64,000 bases of DNA from Rhodococcus sp. SBT000017 (lineage in GTDB: Bacteria; Actinomycetota; Actinomycetes; Mycobacteriales; Mycobacteriaceae), in the NCBI RefSeq assembly GCF_003688915.1, contig NZ_REFU01000001.1:2542001-2606000 (forward strand). The letters are read 5' to 3'. This document shows, piece after piece, positions 18,887 through 27,032 of this stretch. Every line of letters begins with the position of its first letter. The first letter of the stretch is position 1. Both the position numbers and the translations under genes were made by a program. The notes below the pieces were generated by a model. The model did no database searches. It had not been told where the DNA came from and saw only the letters and a program-made list of their open reading frames with translations.

Positions 18887-19103
18887 ATAAACCTCAGTTA
18901 CCGCACCGTCAACGCATCTTGACCTACGCAAGCGATCGTGACGGCGCCCCGTCGGTCGAGCAGGTCTACTACAGTCAAGAATCGACCCTCTACCCGGAGA
19001 TGTCGCAAGCGTGGAAGCGGCAAGAAAACTCGGGGCAATTCAGAGTGTCGAGTGTCTCACGGGTCGAACTTTTTTTGCACGGCTCCGCCGAAGTCTCCTT
19101 TAG

Positions 19104-19733
19104 TCAGGACAGGGGAAGATCGGCCAGCGATTGGCGGTCCTTCTTTCGGTCGACGTAGGTCAGGTCCATATCTCCGACCGTAAAGCGGTCGGTCCAATAC
19201 GTGCCGGTGATGTACTTGGGGAGTCTTCCGACCACAGTGAACTCACATGCCCCTCGGTGCGGAGCGCTCCGCGGGCGGTGTTCCGCCCGCGGCTCGTTTC
19301 GGTACGTGTAGGTCAGCAGCGTTTGCTCTTTGCTTTCGCCGTGGTTGCGCAATGATGCGATCTCCGACATCGAAGAACTCTCGGCCGTCAGCAGTCGCAC
19401 GCTGATCGTCCAGAACGTCTGCTCAACGACCACAGCGCTTGTGATCGGCCCCCAGTTCCCACCCTTCGGAATTCGACTCTTCTGGTGCGGCCGGATGGTC
19501 GTGCGCCAGGTTCCGTCCATACGTGGTCGCCCTACCAATATATGAACCCCTGGCCACTTCCAGATCCAGAGGTCGAAAGCGACAGCGAGTAACACGGAGG
19601 CGGACGGAATGTAGGCGAGAAGTCGTCGCATCGAGTCATCGATATCGACGCCGCTGAGGTAAAGCCCAGCGCCCCAAACCGCGCTGACTGCAACGGCGAC
19701 GATCCGGACAAGCCGAGCTTGGTCCTTAGACAT
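19104..19733 (-). CDS. cap15: CBASS effector, Cap15-type two-TM beta-barrel protein
   Basis: A 209-residue protein with two N-terminal hydrophobic segments (LVRIVAVAVSAVWGAGLYL and LAYIPSASVLLAVAFDLWIW) and a beta-rich C-terminal part beginning RMDGTWRTTIRPHQ and including VVEQTFWTISVRLLTAES. This two-TM-plus-beta-barrel layout is that of the SMODS-associated effector Cap15, which binds the cyclic nucleotide, oligomerises in the inner membrane and kills the infected cell. Its ATG overlaps the TAA of the CD-NTase gene by one base (TAATG), so they are translationally coupled. Identification rests on layout and partner rather than a searched match. Confidence 0.75.
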   Translation of the reverse strand: MSKDQARLVRIVAVAVSAVWGAGLYLSGVDIDDSMRRLLAYIPSASVLLAVAFDLWIWKWPGVHILVGRPRMDGTWRTTIRPHQKSRIPKGGNWGPITSAVVVEQTFWTISVRLLTAESSSMSEIASLRNHGESKEQTLLTYTYRNEPRAEHRPRSAPHRGACEFTVVGRLPKYITGTYWTDRFTVGDMDLTYVDRKKDRQSLADLPLS

Positions 19734-20635
19734 TAGTAGTCCAGGTACTGCCAGGTCGCGAGCACGAGTTCACGTGCATCGCCCGGAGTCCATTTGGCTC
19801 CGGGGTGGAAGAGATACTTCAACCCGTTCGGTTCTTCCCAGTCTGTCCGCACGTAGTTCTCTTCCTTCAATCCGTTCCACAGCCACACGAGCACGGACTT
19901 GAACCCGGCGCTGAGATCCGACCCACCCGTGAGTATCTCGTCCTGCACATTCCAGATAAGACACTCCATGAAGTAGGACGGCAGGTCGCTGATGGTGCCG
20001 TCTGCGACCAATTGGTTCTCTGCACTCTTCAGAGCACGTGCGAATCTCTTGTATCGGCCGTTGGTCCGTCCGTTCTTGGCCGTGCCGCGGTCGAGTTGCT
20101 GTTGCGGGTAGTTGACAATGGGCGATCCAGTTTTCGGGAACACCTTGCTGCCTCTATGCTGCCGGGTTTGGTCGGACGAGTCGTAGCGGACGTAGTCAAA
20201 ACTTGGGACCACGTCTATGTCGGGGCGGGTGCCGTCGTGCTCGTCGATGGTGATGGCGACGACTCCGGACCCGGAAACCTCGCCTGGGAATTTTGCATCT
20301 AGCGCCGCCAAGATTTCGGCGCGCCAGAGTGGCGGTGTCCAATCGCCGTCATATGTAGGGGTCCCTTCACTCGACGGTTGCTCGCAGCCGTTGTACTCGT
20401 AGTAAAGGCACTCTCGGTTTTGCACCGCGATGTCGACATCACTGTCGAGGCGGACGTTCGTGTTGTTGGCGTAGGAGCCTTTCGCGTAGATGTGGTACGC
20501 CACGCCATTGAAGGCCGGCCACGCGTCAATGGCGCTCTTGACCATCCGTAGAGCGCGGTCCTGCTTGTCCTTCTCGTAATCGCTCGACGGCATCACCCAA
20601 CGACGAAGAATCGCTTGGCGTTCTACAAGGTTCAT
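19733..20635 (-). CDS. CBASS cyclic nucleotide synthase (CD-NTase / SMODS)
   Basis: A 300-residue nucleotidyltransferase. The Pol-beta-fold active site reads GSYANNTNVRLDSDVDIAV near residues 53-71: GS plus the DxD pair binding metal, with the third acidic residue in RPDIDVVPSF near residue 140. This is the SMODS pattern of cGAS/DncV-like enzymes that make a cyclic di- or trinucleotide after phage infection. It is first in a two-gene operon with the Cap15-type effector. No Cap2/Cap3 or HORMA/TRIP13 genes are present, so this is a minimal (type I) CBASS. GGGAG ribosome-binding site precedes the ATG. Base composition is lower in GC than the flanking chromosome. Confidence 0.88.
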   Translation of the reverse strand: MNLVERQAILRRWVMPSSDYEKDKQDRALRMVKSAIDAWPAFNGVAYHIYAKGSYANNTNVRLDSDVDIAVQNRECLYYEYNGCEQPSSEGTPTYDGDWTPPLWRAEILAALDAKFPGEVSGSGVVAITIDEHDGTRPDIDVVPSFDYVRYDSSDQTRQHRGSKVFPKTGSPIVNYPQQQLDRGTAKNGRTNGRYKRFARALKSAENQLVADGTISDLPSYFMECLIWNVQDEILTGGSDLSAGFKSVLVWLWNGLKEENYVRTDWEEPNGLKYLFHPGAKWTPGDARELVLATWQYLDY

Positions 20636-20822
20636 ATCTGCTCCCGGTTTCTCACCAGGAGGCTACAGCTGGGCACCGACAGTTCTAACTATGCGATGGA
20701 GCCCGTGACTCCAAAAGCCTCTGACAGGCGACAACGAAATTGCGAGCACGTACGTGATGCGAATCAACGAGGGCGACCCGGCGGCTCTAGGGTCGCGAGA
20801 CCGTCACCTCCAGGCAGACTGG

Positions 20823-21965
20823 CTATAAGCCGATGTCGTTGACGGCATTCCCAACGAGTGGGGTGTGCTCGCGGCGGTACACCTCGACCGAGTCGAGGCT
20901 GGCGTGGCCGGTTTGGCGGGCGATGGCGGATCCGTCGGCACCGTTGCGGGTGCCCTGTGTGACAAACCCAGCGCGCAGGGAATGACCTCCGAGCTTGGCG
21001 AGAGCGGTTGGGTCGAAGCCCGCGTGGTCAGCACGGCGACGGATGGTCTGGTGGATTGCTGCTCCGGACAACGCAGTGTCCCCCAGGTTTCCGTTCTTGG
21101 CGATGGCGCGAAACAGCGGCGCGCGAGCGGCGGTGCGAGGTACTCCCCCACGGCACACGTGCGCGTCGAACAACTCCCGTTTACGGAGCAGCCTAATCAC
21201 CGACGGCCTGCCGCCGACGTCGAATGCGCCGACGATCTGGACCCAGCGAACGTACGCGCATGGCGGGCAGGTCTCGTGAGAGTCGGTGTACGGCAGCGCT
21301 TTCACCGCTCCTCTGCCCTCTTGGTCGGTCTTCGACTTCCGCAACCGGATGTGGAGGCCGTCGTACCGATGCACAGTGACGTCCCCACACGCCATCTCTG
21401 ACAACTCGCTCCGGCGGTATGCGCCGGCGAAGCCGAGGAGCAGAATTGCCGAGTCACGGCGTTCGAGGACCTCGTCGGCCCACCCGCGACACCGCTTCCG
21501 GGCCGTCTCGACAAGGAGTTTCATGTCATCGACAAGCAACGGGTCTCGCGGGGTGCGGGCGCGGTCCCCCGCGGCGGCGTACTCCCGGCGTATCCCGGAC
21601 AGGGTGGCGGTGACGAGTTCGTGTGCGGACGGGGAGAGGTGTCCGGTGGTGCGGTGCTGGTGGTTGATCGCGGCGATCCAGGTCCCGAAGGTAGAGACGG
21701 CGTAGGACCGCTCCCCCGCTTCGGTGCGGGTATCTGCGGCGTCGACGAGATACGCGGCAACGGTGACCGGGTGCGCCGGCAATGCGGCATGTCCCTCGCG
21801 TTCGCACCAGCGGGCGAAGCGTCGCCACCCGGCGGCGTAGGTGCGCCGCGTCCCCTCCGACCGCGAAGATTCCACCGCTCTCGCGATCCGCTTCGCGACG
21901 GCCGGTGGGATCTCCGGCTCCACGGCCGCAGTTGCAAGTTCCACACGGCCGACCGATGTGCTCAC
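20823..21965 (-). CDS. Tyrosine site-specific recombinase / integrase
   Basis: A 380-residue lambda-type integrase. An N-terminal SAM-like core-binding domain (TRRTYAAGWRRFARWCEREGH) precedes the catalytic domain with first Arg in GAYRRSELSEM, the HxxR box HSLRAGFVTQG and the C-terminal nucleophile region GHASLDSVEVYRR, whose Tyr attacks DNA. Located 2.6 kb from the tRNA-Thr remnant, with only the CBASS operon between, it is the natural candidate for the enzyme that inserted the element there. No excisionase gene is recognised next to it. Catalytic residues all appear intact. Confidence 0.88.
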   Translation of the reverse strand: MSTSVGRVELATAAVEPEIPPAVAKRIARAVESSRSEGTRRTYAAGWRRFARWCEREGHAALPAHPVTVAAYLVDAADTRTEAGERSYAVSTFGTWIAAINHQHRTTGHLSPSAHELVTATLSGIRREYAAAGDRARTPRDPLLVDDMKLLVETARKRCRGWADEVLERRDSAILLLGFAGAYRRSELSEMACGDVTVHRYDGLHIRLRKSKTDQEGRGAVKALPYTDSHETCPPCAYVRWVQIVGAFDVGGRPSVIRLLRKRELFDAHVCRGGVPRTAARAPLFRAIAKNGNLGDTALSGAAIHQTIRRRADHAGFDPTALAKLGGHSLRAGFVTQGTRNGADGSAIARQTGHASLDSVEVYRREHTPLVGNAVNDIGL

Positions 21966-22338
21966 CGCGGGTGTTCTGCCTGGCCGGAAGTCGATAACGG
22001 CAGCCTAGCGCAGGTCACCGACAGAGCTGCGGAGCGAAAACTGTGCTGAACTGGCGTTTCAGCCAAAACGGTGCGGAAAATGCAACTTACCGCGGGGACA
22101 TCCGATGTACTTATAGACGTTGCTCGATACTGACCGTCGTGCAATGCGGTGGCGAGACTTCCGGCCCGAAGTCATTTTCACGCCGACGTTTCATCGTATC
22201 TTCGAGCATCTCCGTACGAACGCATCCAACCACTGGGTACAAACCGGAATACAGACCAGCTGGTTGCTAGCGCGACCTTCAGTCATTCGTTACTGTGCCT
22301 AGTTACCAAGGGCAGCGAGGTGCGGGAGGCGGCGTTAG
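21966..22338. other. Intergenic region upstream of the integrase and the SDR gene
   Basis: About 370 bp between two divergent genes, AT-richer than its surroundings. It should contain both promoters; I see no confident operator, repeat or small gene. Confidence 0.4.
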
Positions 22339-23154
22339 ATGCCAGGGGAATGGAGAGCAGTGGTCACCGGCGCAGGTTCTGGGGTCGGCCGCGAAATTGC
22401 GTTGCAGCTAGCAAGCCAGAAATGGTCACTTGCTCTCGCGGACAACAACTACGACGCACTGCTGGACACGCAGTCCCGATGTGCTGCTATGACCACCGTC
22501 GCACGCGCGACCCAAGTCGACGTCGCCAACCGGACCGAGATCAACTCGTGGGCCGAGTCATCACGTAGAGCGCTTGGCGGTCTCGATGCGATCTTCAACG
22601 TCGCGGGCGTTCTCTACAGGGGTGACGTCATCGACACTCCCACAGCTGACTTCGATCTCGTGATGGCAACCAACTTCGAGAGTGTGGTGAATAGCTCTCG
22701 CGCCTTCCTTCCAGACATCCTGAATTCACGTCGAGGTCGAATCGTCAACGTGTCGTCTGCATTTGGGGTTATGTCCGCACCAGGCTACTCGGCGTACAAC
22801 TCGTCGAAATTTGCCGTACGAGGTTTCACCGAGGCCCTCAACCAAGAGCTGCGGCTCGCATCACGAACTGCGCGTGCGACGTGCGTTATCCCTGGTGGAC
22901 TCAAAACGCCGATCGCACGGACGGCACGGGCGGCACCCGGCGTTGATCGCGCGCGAACGGCGAATTTTTTCGACACCCGCGTAGCCAGAACCGCCCCTAA
23001 AGTGGCAGCCCAGAAGATCATTGCGGGCGCATGGAAGGGTAAGTCGCAGGTGACAATCGGAAATGACGCCCGCCTCATCGACGTAACCACGCGCCTACTC
23101 GGCTCTCATTATCAACATCTGCTGCCTGCGCTCCAAGCACTGCGGCGGCGCTGA
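22339..23154 (+). CDS. Short-chain dehydrogenase/reductase
   Basis: A 271-residue classical SDR. The cofactor loop is VTGAGSGVGREIAL at residues 9-22, the structural motif NVAG replaces the usual NNAG, the catalytic Ser lies in IVNVSSAFG and the YxxxK pair in YSAYNSSKFA. The acidic residue of LADNN at the end of beta-2 suggests NAD rather than NADP. The C-terminal SDR tail is lengthened (RTARAAPGVDRART). Substrate unknown. It precedes the Rv3651-like gene by 54 bp on the same strand; both lie inside the putative element. Confidence 0.8.
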   Translation: MPGEWRAVVTGAGSGVGREIALQLASQKWSLALADNNYDALLDTQSRCAAMTTVARATQVDVANRTEINSWAESSRRALGGLDAIFNVAGVLYRGDVIDTPTADFDLVMATNFESVVNSSRAFLPDILNSRRGRIVNVSSAFGVMSAPGYSAYNSSKFAVRGFTEALNQELRLASRTARATCVIPGGLKTPIARTARAAPGVDRARTANFFDTRVARTAPKVAAQKIIAGAWKGKSQVTIGNDARLIDVTTRLLGSHYQHLLPALQALRRR

Positions 23155-23208
23155 GAAGCCGTCACCAATTAACATTTCACTCACCAGACCTGCGGGGGTC
23201 GGTCAACC

Positions 23209-24210
23209 ATGTCGAATAGCTGGATCCTGATTGAGACGTTCGGAGACGGGGAGCCGTCGGTCATCGGGGTTGGGTCTTCGCCCAAATCCTTTGTTCCACC
23301 TCGTAAAGTTCTCCGTAGCTCCACCAGCCGCGAAGAGGCAGTCGCCGCGGTAGCGGAGGCGCTTTCTACAGGAGCCGTAGTGGATCGGCTATCCAAAGAC
23401 CGAGTCAGGCGAGTAGTGGCCGAACCACTACAAACGTTTGCTGCCCGTACGCATGGCGCGTGGGTATGGCTTGGCCAGCGTGACGAGACTCCACCTCCAC
23501 GCCACGCCGCGGGGGCGTGGCAGTTCAACCTCACGAATAGCACGGCAAGCGGTAGCGACGATCTACTCGACCTGTATCGCGTTCCGCAAGACGAGCGCGA
23601 GACCCAGCGCGCACTCGCGGGCGCGTTCACCCGACTGGTCACCAACCGTGACGAGAGCGAAGCAATGGCGAAGATCGTGCAATCAGCGCCGGGCACCACT
23701 CACCAAGCGGTCTGGACAGTGAGGCGGGACGACGGTGAACTTCGGGCCGCGCACTTCTCGTGCCGGATGATTGCCGAAGACGGGGTTTCGGGAACCGAAG
23801 TCATCCTGAGGGGTATCACCCACGACATCGGCCCCGCAGGGGAAATCAATATCGCTCCCCCACCTACGATTCTCGAGCATCGCGTTCTGGAGGCTTCCAC
23901 CAAAGAAGGCGAGTACCGCGCACTGGTGAACCTCAGAACACTCAACTTGTTGCGCTGGTACAACTCTGAACCCGCACCGGATATCTGCTGGGAAAACCTT
24001 CCTGGCGAACCGGTACCTGCGATTCATCCGGACGACGTACCAATTGCGAAGCAAATGTCGAACGCACTCGCACGCGAACGCGCCAACGGCGTGCTTCGCT
24101 TCAGAACTCTTGACGGAAATTGGAAGCCGATGACAATCGACGCGGTTTTAGTTTCACTCGATCAGCACACCACGGCCGCACTCGTCACTCTGACCGAATT
24201 GTGCAAGTAG
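23209..24210 (+). CDS. Rv3651-like (DUF5593) GAF/PAS sensor-like protein
   Basis: A 333-residue protein whose N-terminus (SWILIETFGDGEPSVIGVG, then FVPPRKVLR) and RTHGAWVWLGQRDETPPP segment resemble the mycobacterial Rv3651 family: an N-terminal Rv3651-like domain, a middle GAF/PAS-like domain (AVWTVRRDDGELRAAHFSCRM) and a C-terminal PAS-like domain (IHPDDVPIAKQMSNALAR). No output domain such as HTH or kinase is visible. Such proteins are thought to be sensory, but the function of the family is not established. It is odd to find one beside an integrase and a CBASS operon. Confidence 0.65.
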   Translation: MSNSWILIETFGDGEPSVIGVGSSPKSFVPPRKVLRSSTSREEAVAAVAEALSTGAVVDRLSKDRVRRVVAEPLQTFAARTHGAWVWLGQRDETPPPRHAAGAWQFNLTNSTASGSDDLLDLYRVPQDERETQRALAGAFTRLVTNRDESEAMAKIVQSAPGTTHQAVWTVRRDDGELRAAHFSCRMIAEDGVSGTEVILRGITHDIGPAGEINIAPPPTILEHRVLEASTKEGEYRALVNLRTLNLLRWYNSEPAPDICWENLPGEPVPAIHPDDVPIAKQMSNALARERANGVLRFRTLDGNWKPMTIDAVLVSLDQHTTAALVTLTELCK

Positions 24211-24290
24211 TAAATAATTTCGCGGATTCATATGGATCCACAGAGACCGCTGCGGACCGAGAAAGATGGGAACCATTGGGACCCAGATCA

Positions 24291-24304
24291 GTTTTATAGT
24301 TGCG
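24291..24304 (+). repeat. 14-bp direct repeat, left copy
   Basis: GTTTTATAGTTGCG, identical to 24836-24849. The pair brackets the HTH regulator gene, this copy lying just past its 3' end. Probably an operator for that regulator; this copy may also serve the neighbouring unit. Confidence 0.6.
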
Positions 24305-24308
24305 TGAT

Positions 24309-24800
24309 TTACAATACCTGCGCGCGTGTCGTGCGAGCATCGCGCGTTCGACTCCATGCAGCTGCCACCGTACGCGTCGACACCCCATACGTTTCGGCAA
24401 ACGACTCGATGCGCTCCTCGGTTTCGGGCTTACGCCCACGCTCGATGTCGGCGAGAACGGTGTTCGACATCCCGAGCAGCTGCGCAGCGTCGCCCTGAGA
24501 CAGCGCGGCGTGCACCCTAAGGTCGGACAATTTCAGCTGAGACTCCGGGATCGGAACAAGCGCTGCGACCGACGTGTGCAGTGCGTTCGCAATTCGGCCA
24601 AGCGTCGCAGGCGGTGGCGTCGAGCGCCCCGTTTCCCAGGTCGACACTGCTTGCCTGGTCGCGCCCACCTTGGCCGCAAGGTCGTCAGCACTGAACCCCG
24701 CACGTACCCGCAGCTCACGCAACCGGTCGGCGCGAAACCCACGAACTCCGCTTCGCGGCACTGTCCCCAACTCCCTGTCGAACCTACAAGACAGTCCCAT
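24309..24800 (-). CDS. XRE-family regulator with two helix-turn-helix domains
   Basis: A 163-residue regulator. The first Cro/C1-type HTH is RLRELRVRAGFSADDLAAKV then GATRQAVSTWETGRSTPP (residues 26-63), and the second is LRVHAALSQGDAAQLLGMS then NTVLADIERGRKPETEER (residues 92-130). No ligand-binding or peptidase domain is seen. It sits between identical 14-bp repeats, one overlapping its own promoter region, so autoregulation is likely. Position between the integrase region and the conjugation module fits a master repressor of element transfer; this is inference. The exact start is uncertain. Confidence 0.8.
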   Translation of the reverse strand: MGLSCRFDRELGTVPRSGVRGFRADRLRELRVRAGFSADDLAAKVGATRQAVSTWETGRSTPPPATLGRIANALHTSVAALVPIPESQLKLSDLRVHAALSQGDAAQLLGMSNTVLADIERGRKPETEERIESFAETYGVSTRTVAAAWSRTRDARTTRAQVL

Positions 24801-24835
24801 CTTGCTCGATCCACCGCAGCCTCGAACTCTTGTGC

Positions 24836-24849
24836 GTTTTATAGTTGCG
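24836..24849 (+). repeat. 14-bp direct repeat, right copy (predicted operator)
   Basis: GTTTTATAGTTGCG, 36 bp upstream of the HTH regulator's start and overlapping an AT-rich promoter-like stretch in otherwise GC-rich DNA. Confidence 0.6.
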
Positions 24850-25239
24850 CGTTACTGTTGCATCCATGCACCTATTCGATTTGAGTTCCACGAAGCAGAA
24901 CGGATTGCGCGGTGCACCTAACCTGTTCTACAGTCCTGATGCGCGCCCAAAAGGGATTCCTCGGTGCTTGTCGTTCTCAGCACTGCTTGTAGCGCGGGAC
25001 ATCAGGTCGGTCTGTTCGCAGGTTCCGTCCGATCTTTCCTGTCGGGAGTTCCACATGTTCGCGTCTTTCGCCCTTGCCGCATCGCAATTGCCATCGACGG
25101 CTGAGATCAGCAATTGCCGTCGTCGAAGTTCAGCGTTGGGCCGTTACGGACAAAGTGCGACGGCAGGTGCATTCGCCCGACATCGCCGCTTTCGCCGGGG
25201 TTACGGGGGCGAATCAAGGTGAGTGCCGCACGGGATGCG

Positions 25240-25440
25240 ATGGTGCCAAATTTCCTCCCGCAGAAACAGTTCTGCGCGTCAATCGTCGTAAATCGGACAC
25301 ATGGCGACTTGATTGCCTGCTCGCTCGACCACGGGCATTCCGGTCGCCACCAATACATCGGTGACGACGGAGCCCTGCTAGCCGAGTGGAGTCCATCCAC
25401 ATCGTGCAAGGAGCGGTCCATTCCTACCCGTAAGCCCTAG
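25240..25440 (+). CDS. Possible small Cys/His-containing protein
   Basis: A 66-codon frame starting MVPNFLPQKQF with the segment IACSLDHGHSGRHQYIGDD, in which Cys and three His are closely spaced in the manner of small zinc-binding or tRNA-ligase-like fragments of actinobacterial mobile elements. No clear ribosome-binding site. The preceding 24850-25239 holds overlapping frames only and no gene I can support. Confidence 0.3.
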   Translation: MVPNFLPQKQFCASIVVNRTHGDLIACSLDHGHSGRHQYIGDDGALLAEWSPSTSCKERSIPTRKP

Positions 25441-25446
25441 ACCTGA

Positions 25447-25597
25447 CAGTCCGGACTGCAACCCGACTCGGGTGGGCTTTCGCTGATAGTCCCACTCGTG
25501 AGCTACAGGAGCTCCCCCGCGCCCTGTAGCTCGACCGGTGGACCGGCGCGAGGGTCGCGCAGTGAGCGCATTCATCATGTTCAGCGCTGCGCGACCC
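25447..25597. repeat. Cluster of inverted repeats (possible oriT or regulatory RNA region)
   Basis: Four perfect palindromic units occur within 150 bp: CAGTCCGGACTG at 25447-25458; ACCCGA-C-TCGGGT-type at 25461-25473; GAGCTACAGG / CCTGTAGCTC at 25500-25509 and 25523-25532; GGGTCGCGCAG / CTGCGCGACCC at 25552-25562 and 25587-25597. No coding gene fits here. Location just upstream of the conjugation module suggests a transfer origin, a replication origin or folded leader RNA. Confidence 0.55.
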
Positions 25598-25656
25598 CGC
25601 CGGGACATCACTCCTCGAGATCACACCCGTCCGCACAGAAAGGATTCCGATACCCG

Positions 25657-25704
25657 ATGTGGATTTTTCAGCAGCCTTGGTTCTGGTCGGTGGTGTTCGG
25701 CTAG
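25657..25704 (+). CDS. Possible 15-residue hydrophobic micropeptide
   Basis: ATG-to-TAG frame encoding MWIFQQPWFWSVVFG, preceded by AAAGGA about 16 bases upstream. The peptide is extremely aromatic and hydrophobic, unlike random high-GC sequence. It could be a leader peptide or small membrane protein for the downstream module. Low confidence. Confidence 0.25.
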   Translation: MWIFQQPWFWSVVFG

Positions 25705-25722
25705 ATCTAAATGAGTAAGTGA

Positions 25723-25762
25723 GGCAATCGGATCGACATCCACACATGCCGATGCGATTGCC
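25723..25762. repeat. Imperfect inverted repeat, 13-bp arms
   Basis: GGCAATCGGATCG (25723-25735) and CGATGCGATTGCC (25750-25762) pair at 12 of 13 positions around a 14-base loop, some 100 bp before the first conjugation-module gene. Terminator or recognition site. Confidence 0.45.
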
Positions 25763-25859
25763 CCACATAGCCTCCCTGCTGGTCAATAGCTGAATTGCTC
25801 GACCGATCTGAGATCCAAATTTGTTGTAGGTCAACAAATCTCAAAGGAGATATATCACC

Positions 25860-27032
25860 ATGCCGACTCGCTCTTCAACTAAAGCACGCCACCGTGCGAT
25901 CCCTCGTCCTGTCGCAGCGTCAGCGACAGCAGCGCTCACTTTGACGGTGGCCGCGATGTTCACCGGCGCTGGATTCGCCGTTGCCGCGACAGGGCAGCCC
26001 GGGGTAACCACAGAAGTTCCCGGCGGCCAGCCGAGCGTCACTGCACCGTCCCCGTCGGTATCGCAGCAAGATTCAGGCACGACGGCGGACTGGCAGTACG
26101 TCGGCCCCTACGTGCCACCGGCGGAGTACCGCAACGCACCGACCCGTTCGGTTCCCAACTACAACGCGCCGATCTACTACAGCGAACCCAAAGTCGAGCA
26201 GACGCCGCCGACGCCTGCCCCACAGCCCTCGACCGACGCTGTACCCGAACCTTCCAAGGACGAGACGGTCGTAGCACCGGGTACGCCGGTTGCTCCGATT
26301 CAGGCCCCGGACAACACCGTTCGTTTCGGTGCTATCTCCGGCGAGAAGCCAGGTTGGTTGAGCCAGGACGACGCGGACCGTGTCAACAACACCGCCGCTG
26401 TGCTCGAAGCCCAAGGCGCGACGTACTTCAACAACCTCGGTATCCCGACGACACGCTCGGACCGGATGGCTGCCGGCACCTCGGCAGGCGTCCTCATCGG
26501 AGGAACGACCTCCGCTGTCACGACCTACGCAGTCGTAGCACCAGCGGCGATCTTGGCCGGCGGCCTGATCGGCGGCACCATCGGCGGCATCACCGGCGCA
26601 GGAGTCGGGTCGGTTCTGATCCCCGGTGTCGGAGCTGTCCCGGTGGGTGTCGCCGCCACAGCCGGTGGTGCAGCGATCGGTGCAGCGGTCGGCGCTGCTG
26701 CAGCGCTGATTCCAGCGGCCGGTGTCGGCGCAGCCGGAGCGGTCATCGGCGGTGTCGTCGGCGGCGCATACGGTGCGGGCGAAAACCTCGGTGAAGCACC
26801 TTCGCCCGCCCCAGCACCTGCACCTGCACCTGCCCCGGCACCCACGCCAGTCGCGGCCCCGGTATGGACTCCTCCGGAGGCAGCGAGCATCGCACCCGCG
26901 CATCCGTTGGAGGTGCGGGAGATCGTCGCTGCGCAGCCGGGCGGTGCCGATGCACTCGCCGCTGCCGACAACGTTGCAGCGCAGGCGGGATCGTTCCTGG
27001 ATTCGGTTGCCCCTGCTGGATGGCACCTGTGA
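25860..27032 (+). CDS. Secreted glycine-zipper protein of the conjugation module
   Basis: A 390-residue exported protein: signal peptide with a long n-region and hydrophobic core ALTLTVAAMFTGAGFAVAA ending near residue 42; a proline/threonine-rich extended region (residues 50-150); then a glycine-zipper hydrophobic stretch (residues 215-305) with repeated GG and GA steps such as GGLIGGTIGGITGAGVG; then an alanine-proline linker of eight AP repeats and a short C-terminal domain. It resembles proteins annotated as insoluble domain proteins in Rhodococcus. It may insert into or cross the mycolate outer membrane during transfer, which is inference. AAAGGAGATAT ribosome-binding site upstream. Overlaps the cutinase gene. 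Confidence 0.7.
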   Translation: MPTRSSTKARHRAIPRPVAASATAALTLTVAAMFTGAGFAVAATGQPGVTTEVPGGQPSVTAPSPSVSQQDSGTTADWQYVGPYVPPAEYRNAPTRSVPNYNAPIYYSEPKVEQTPPTPAPQPSTDAVPEPSKDETVVAPGTPVAPIQAPDNTVRFGAISGEKPGWLSQDDADRVNNTAAVLEAQGATYFNNLGIPTTRSDRMAAGTSAGVLIGGTTSAVTTYAVVAPAAILAGGLIGGTIGGITGAGVGSVLIPGVGAVPVGVAATAGGAAIGAAVGAAAALIPAAGVGAAGAVIGGVVGGAYGAGENLGEAPSPAPAPAPAPAPAPTPVAAPVWTPPEAASIAPAHPLEVREIVAAQPGGADALAAADNVAAQAGSFLDSVAPAGWHL

